From Xylogone sp. PMI_703 (taxonomy: Eukaryota > Ascomycota > Leotiomycetes): 64,000 nucleotides of DNA. Location of the stretch: the NCBI GenBank assembly GCA_021399445.1, contig JAJTUQ010000001.1:1674001-1738000 (forward strand). The letters are read 5' to 3'. This document shows positions 61,262-64,000 of the stretch, one piece after another; within the stretch, counting starts at the first letter, position 1, and each line of letters starts with the position of its first letter. A model generated the notes under the pieces. The model was not told where the DNA came from. It searched no databases and was given only the letters and a program-made list of their open reading frames with translations. Position numbers and translations under genes: made by a program.

Positions 61262-61852
61262 ATGTCAAGGGAACATTTGAGCAATGATGATGTATGTCTT
61301 GTCGAGAACTTTATTTGCCAAATGTCTCCAAACTGGAAAACGGGGATTGAAGAACAGTCACTAATTCTGAAATTTAAAAATATAGTTCTTCTTAAGGCTT
61401 TCAGAACTCTTCGACGAGCGTCGCAAGAAGGACCATGGCACCATATATCTCACGCAGAAGCGCAGTAGGTCATACCTCGAACCAGTTCATGGGAAAATAC
61501 ATACTAAGAGCAGTGCCTGCCAACAGTGACATATAATGAAGAGCAGCCCAATCCACCGAGTGACAGCGATCCATTCCCTGATTTAAATCCTCCCTCGACA
61601 CCGCTTCCACTTATAATACGCGCTACAGATGGCAAATCAAAGAGCAAACGCGATGATAAAGTCAAGCTATCCACAATTGTAGAGCCAGAAGCATTAGATA
61701 CATTCTTTGCACGGTATGCCGAAGTATGTAAGCTAGGAATGTCTGCATTGAAGAAGAGAGATAGAAGCAAGGCCAAGGAAAAATTGAAGGCGAAAAAGAA
61801 GAAGAAGGGGGCGGCCGCTGCCGGTGCAGGAGAAGATACGAAAAAGACATGA
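61262..61852 (+). CDS. SRP14: Signal recognition particle 14 kDa subunit
   Basis: Alu-domain protein of SRP, which with its partner slows elongation during targeting to the ER. Exons 61262-61291, 61386-61464 and 61527-61852 sum to 435 nt (144 residues). The start MSREHLSNDDFFLRLSELFD joins to ERRKKDHGTIYLTQKRMTYN. The conserved C-terminal strand and helix read KVKLSTIVEPEALDTFFARY then AEVCKLGMSALKKRDRSKAK, ending in a Lys-rich tail (KAKKKKKGAAAAG). A 30-residue Pro/Ser-rich loop (QPNPPSDSDPFPDLNPPSTP) is typical of fungal SRP14. The first coding exon is only 30 nt. Confidence 0.92.
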
Positions 61853-63874
61853 AAGGAATTGGATGATGGGTTTCTTAGCAGTACAATTATGAGGCCACAG
61901 AGTTCAACATATACGGTTGGAATGTCGCATCGTGGGTAGATGGCTAGATAGGTCGGAGTTTGAAGATACTCAGCCAAGGGCACTGGCGATAATGCTGGCG
62001 CATACGTATAGGGCGAAGGAAGAGACCCACGTGTTGGAGAGTTCACCAACAATCTAGCGCATATTTCGACCATTTTTGTGTATCTACATCTTTAACCATC
62101 TTCTTCTATGTACCATGGTGAAGGTGCGCAAAAGGCAAAAGGTAGATGCCAAATGCCAAATAAAGATGGTCAAAATTACTCCCGATCATTTTTTAGGACA
62201 AGGGAAGCAAGTCTTAGTCTTGATTTAGCCCTATAACCTGTCAACACATATTTAGTCTTTCATTAATCACTCCTTATTATGGACAAGAGAGCGAGAAGAG
62301 AGAAAGGGTGTGTGTGTATGTACGTGAACGTCCTGGCTGAAAAATTGAATTCAGCCCCAGGATAGTCTTTACCTAAACAGGGACCCCGTAAGTTACAATA
62401 ACTTAAGAATCAGTGCCAATTAGGGGTTCGATTAGACGTCGAATAATCAACAGCTCTGTGGAATAAGTTGCCAGTCTAGATCCACCTACGAAAAGTGACC
62501 AAGGCTCCTTCCCTTCTGAAGTACCGTATTCTGTTGATTGACATAGGCCAGCCCTTCGTTGTCTAAAACCACCATAGCAGCCAGAGGATCGTATTATTAC
62601 GAGGCCGTACATGGTAACGACCAGTAGCTGCATATTGAATGCTTACATGCCCTAGGAACCTACCCAATGACGCCGTCAGCTCCTTTTCTTGCTCACCCGC
62701 AACCACGCGGAGGGGTCAGCCCACTTCTGCAACAATTCCGAAAAGTGCAGGAACGGCCTCCATCTGCATATATCTAGAGATCATTATTGCCCGAATGGCC
62801 ATTCACGATCCATAGCCCCTGTAGGTCGGATGTGACCCACGAGCCGTGCAGAGTACACTCCCCTCTCACTGGGCCGTCTCTTCCCCTTCTTCACATGTTT
62901 CGGGGCAGGGCCATTTGGTGGTGCTTGTACAGTATGGTCTTTCCATTCGCACGTCCCTACCACCATGAACAGATCCCAGCAGCCGCATTGCTCGACCAAA
63001 CGCTTTCCTTTCTTCCTCCTATCCCAGGGGAGAAAGGTAGATTATGACTTCGGAGAGAAAATCCGGCAAAAACGAGCGGGAGAAATACTAGTGCCTTAAA
63101 AAAACACTCTCGATTAGTGGTTATTGCACACCCGATAGCCCGGATTGGATGAGATACTAGGTAGTAACATACCCGTGATAGACAGAACCTGGCTGGGCCT
63201 GTTCAGTAACTCCAAGATTTCTTTCCCAGCTGTGGAGTGTGCTTCAGGGCGTGATCCATACCAATATCCTCAAGAGGGTGGCATCTGTTAGTGCCAGGCG
63301 ATAGTTCACACCACCACCCCGGGAAGAGTCATCCCACATAAAATCAAACATATCATATCACCAATGCACACTGCCAAATCATGTCCTTTATACTGGACAC
63401 ACGAAGACACAATACACAGCCAACAGGTAGGTTAATATCCCAAGCACTTCGCATTGTACGTCAGCATTGAAGCCATTGCATTTTCTACATTCGCCTGCCC
63501 TAAAGAAGAGCGGACCCAAATTTCGATTGTGCCTGAGCAGACAAACTTTTGAGAGAAAGACGAAAATCCAACGTCTGCGTCCATTCCATTACCTCCCTTA
63601 CAACTGCTGGTTTCGAGATCGTCAGGGTTGCCAAGATAAAAGTGCAAGATCGAGACCCACAAATCCGAACCAGAGCCCCCCGGAGGAAGAACCACTATGC
63701 TGTGTAAAGAACAAGAAAAACAATTTGAGAAGCCCCAAGAATACATGTCAAGGAAAAAACTGCGAAAAGCCGATGCGTATTTATATAGTGTTTTCGGGCG
63801 AGATTTGGTTGAGGAGCCGGCCCTGGAATGGTGTTGAAGGAAACCTAATTCCTCTTTCCCAATTCATTATAGCT
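61853..63874. other. Gene-poor interval between SRP14 and the RRM gene
   Basis: 2.0 kb with no credible gene on either strand. It includes a short GTGTGTGT run near 62308 and a TTGTACAGTA motif near 62937. Part is likely 3' untranslated sequence of the RRM gene. I see no RNA gene. Confidence 0.4.
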
Positions 63875-64000
63875 TTACATTATCTGATCTTGAGTGAGAT
63901 TGGTGGCTTCCGTCTCCATGGCATCACCGTTAGAAGGCGTCTGGTACTTGACGTAGCTCAGGCCAAGAGGGCGGCCGCCGTACTGGTAACCTGAGAATTT
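63875..64000 (-). CDS. C-terminal end of an RRM protein (Gbp2/Hrb1-like), cut by window edge
   Basis: Only the last 41 residues and the stop are inside the window. The piece begins KFSGYQYGGRPLGLSYVKYQ, the beta4 end of an RNA recognition motif (YxYGGRPLGxxYVKY), and ends ATNLTQDQIM. Fungal Gbp2/Hrb1-like proteins with several RRMs end in this way. The rest of the gene lies to the right. The exact family member cannot be fixed from this fragment. Confidence 0.65.
   Translation of the reverse strand, partial: KFSGYQYGGRPLGLSYVKYQTPSNGDAMETEATNLTQDQIM

Noticed and set aside
62426..62434. GGTTCGATT as a tRNA T-loop
   Set aside because: No matching acceptor stem, anticodon arm or A box at the right distance; no tRNA supported anywhere in the window.
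63467..63994. Open frame of 175 codons on the plus strand at the right end
   Set aside because: Basic, low-similarity composition; it overlaps the antisense of the RRM gene's last exon and shows no conserved motif.

Overview
The window is nuclear DNA of a filamentous ascomycete (Pezizomycotina). The genes are split by short GT-AG introns of about 45 to 180 nt with CTRAY-like branch sites. The gene set is euascomycete: a cytochrome b5-fused sphingolipid desaturase, a CYP52-type P450, an augmin-like subunit and a complex I LYR subunit, the last two absent from budding yeasts. A leotiomycete-like fungus is my guess from protein style only. I see no tRNA, rRNA, transposon or CRISPR array. Twenty-seven protein genes can be supported, two of them cut by the window edges. 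Most exon structures below were rebuilt by hand, and where I checked them the exon lengths sum to a whole number of codons.

Layout: 1-5 kb holds the 5' part of KGD2 (2-oxoglutarate dehydrogenase E2) head to head with the complex I subunit NDUFB9, then a divergent H2A/H2B pair. 5-12 kb holds SQS1-like (G-patch/R3H), ATG4 (autophagy protease) and JJJ1-like (ribosome biogenesis J protein). 13-17 kb holds an FBXO21-like F-box protein and a convergent UCH37-like deubiquitinase. 17.5-25 kb holds POM152, an unidentified LPxEIR-type protein and a CYP52-like P450. 25-32 kb is gene-poor and surrounds one gene, a Whi5/Nrm1-like G1/S corepressor; both flanks are dense in GTACTGTAC-type palindromes. 32-38 kb holds a YIL108W-like metallopeptidase with a jacalin domain, phosphatidylserine synthase CHO1 and GAR1.

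39-54 kb holds an SLM1-like PH protein, LDB17/SPIN90, a DNAJC3/P58IPK-like ER co-chaperone, a HAUS1-like augmin subunit, VAC14 and a delta-8 sphingolipid desaturase. 55-64 kb holds a small unidentified cysteine-containing gene, LPD1 (E3), SGD1/NOM1, SRP14 and the 3' end of an RRM protein.

Most genes are single-copy housekeeping genes and do not form a biosynthetic cluster. Loose themes recur: membrane lipid and cortex biology (CHO1, SLM1-like, LDB17, VAC14, desaturase), RNP/ribosome biogenesis (JJJ1, GAR1, SGD1, SRP14, SQS1) and mitochondrial 2-oxoacid oxidation (KGD2, LPD1, NDUFB9). The items most worth a second look are the unidentified 156-residue protein at 55360-55889, the palindrome-rich DNA around the Whi5-like gene, and a compact GATA-site cluster between SQS1 and ATG4.
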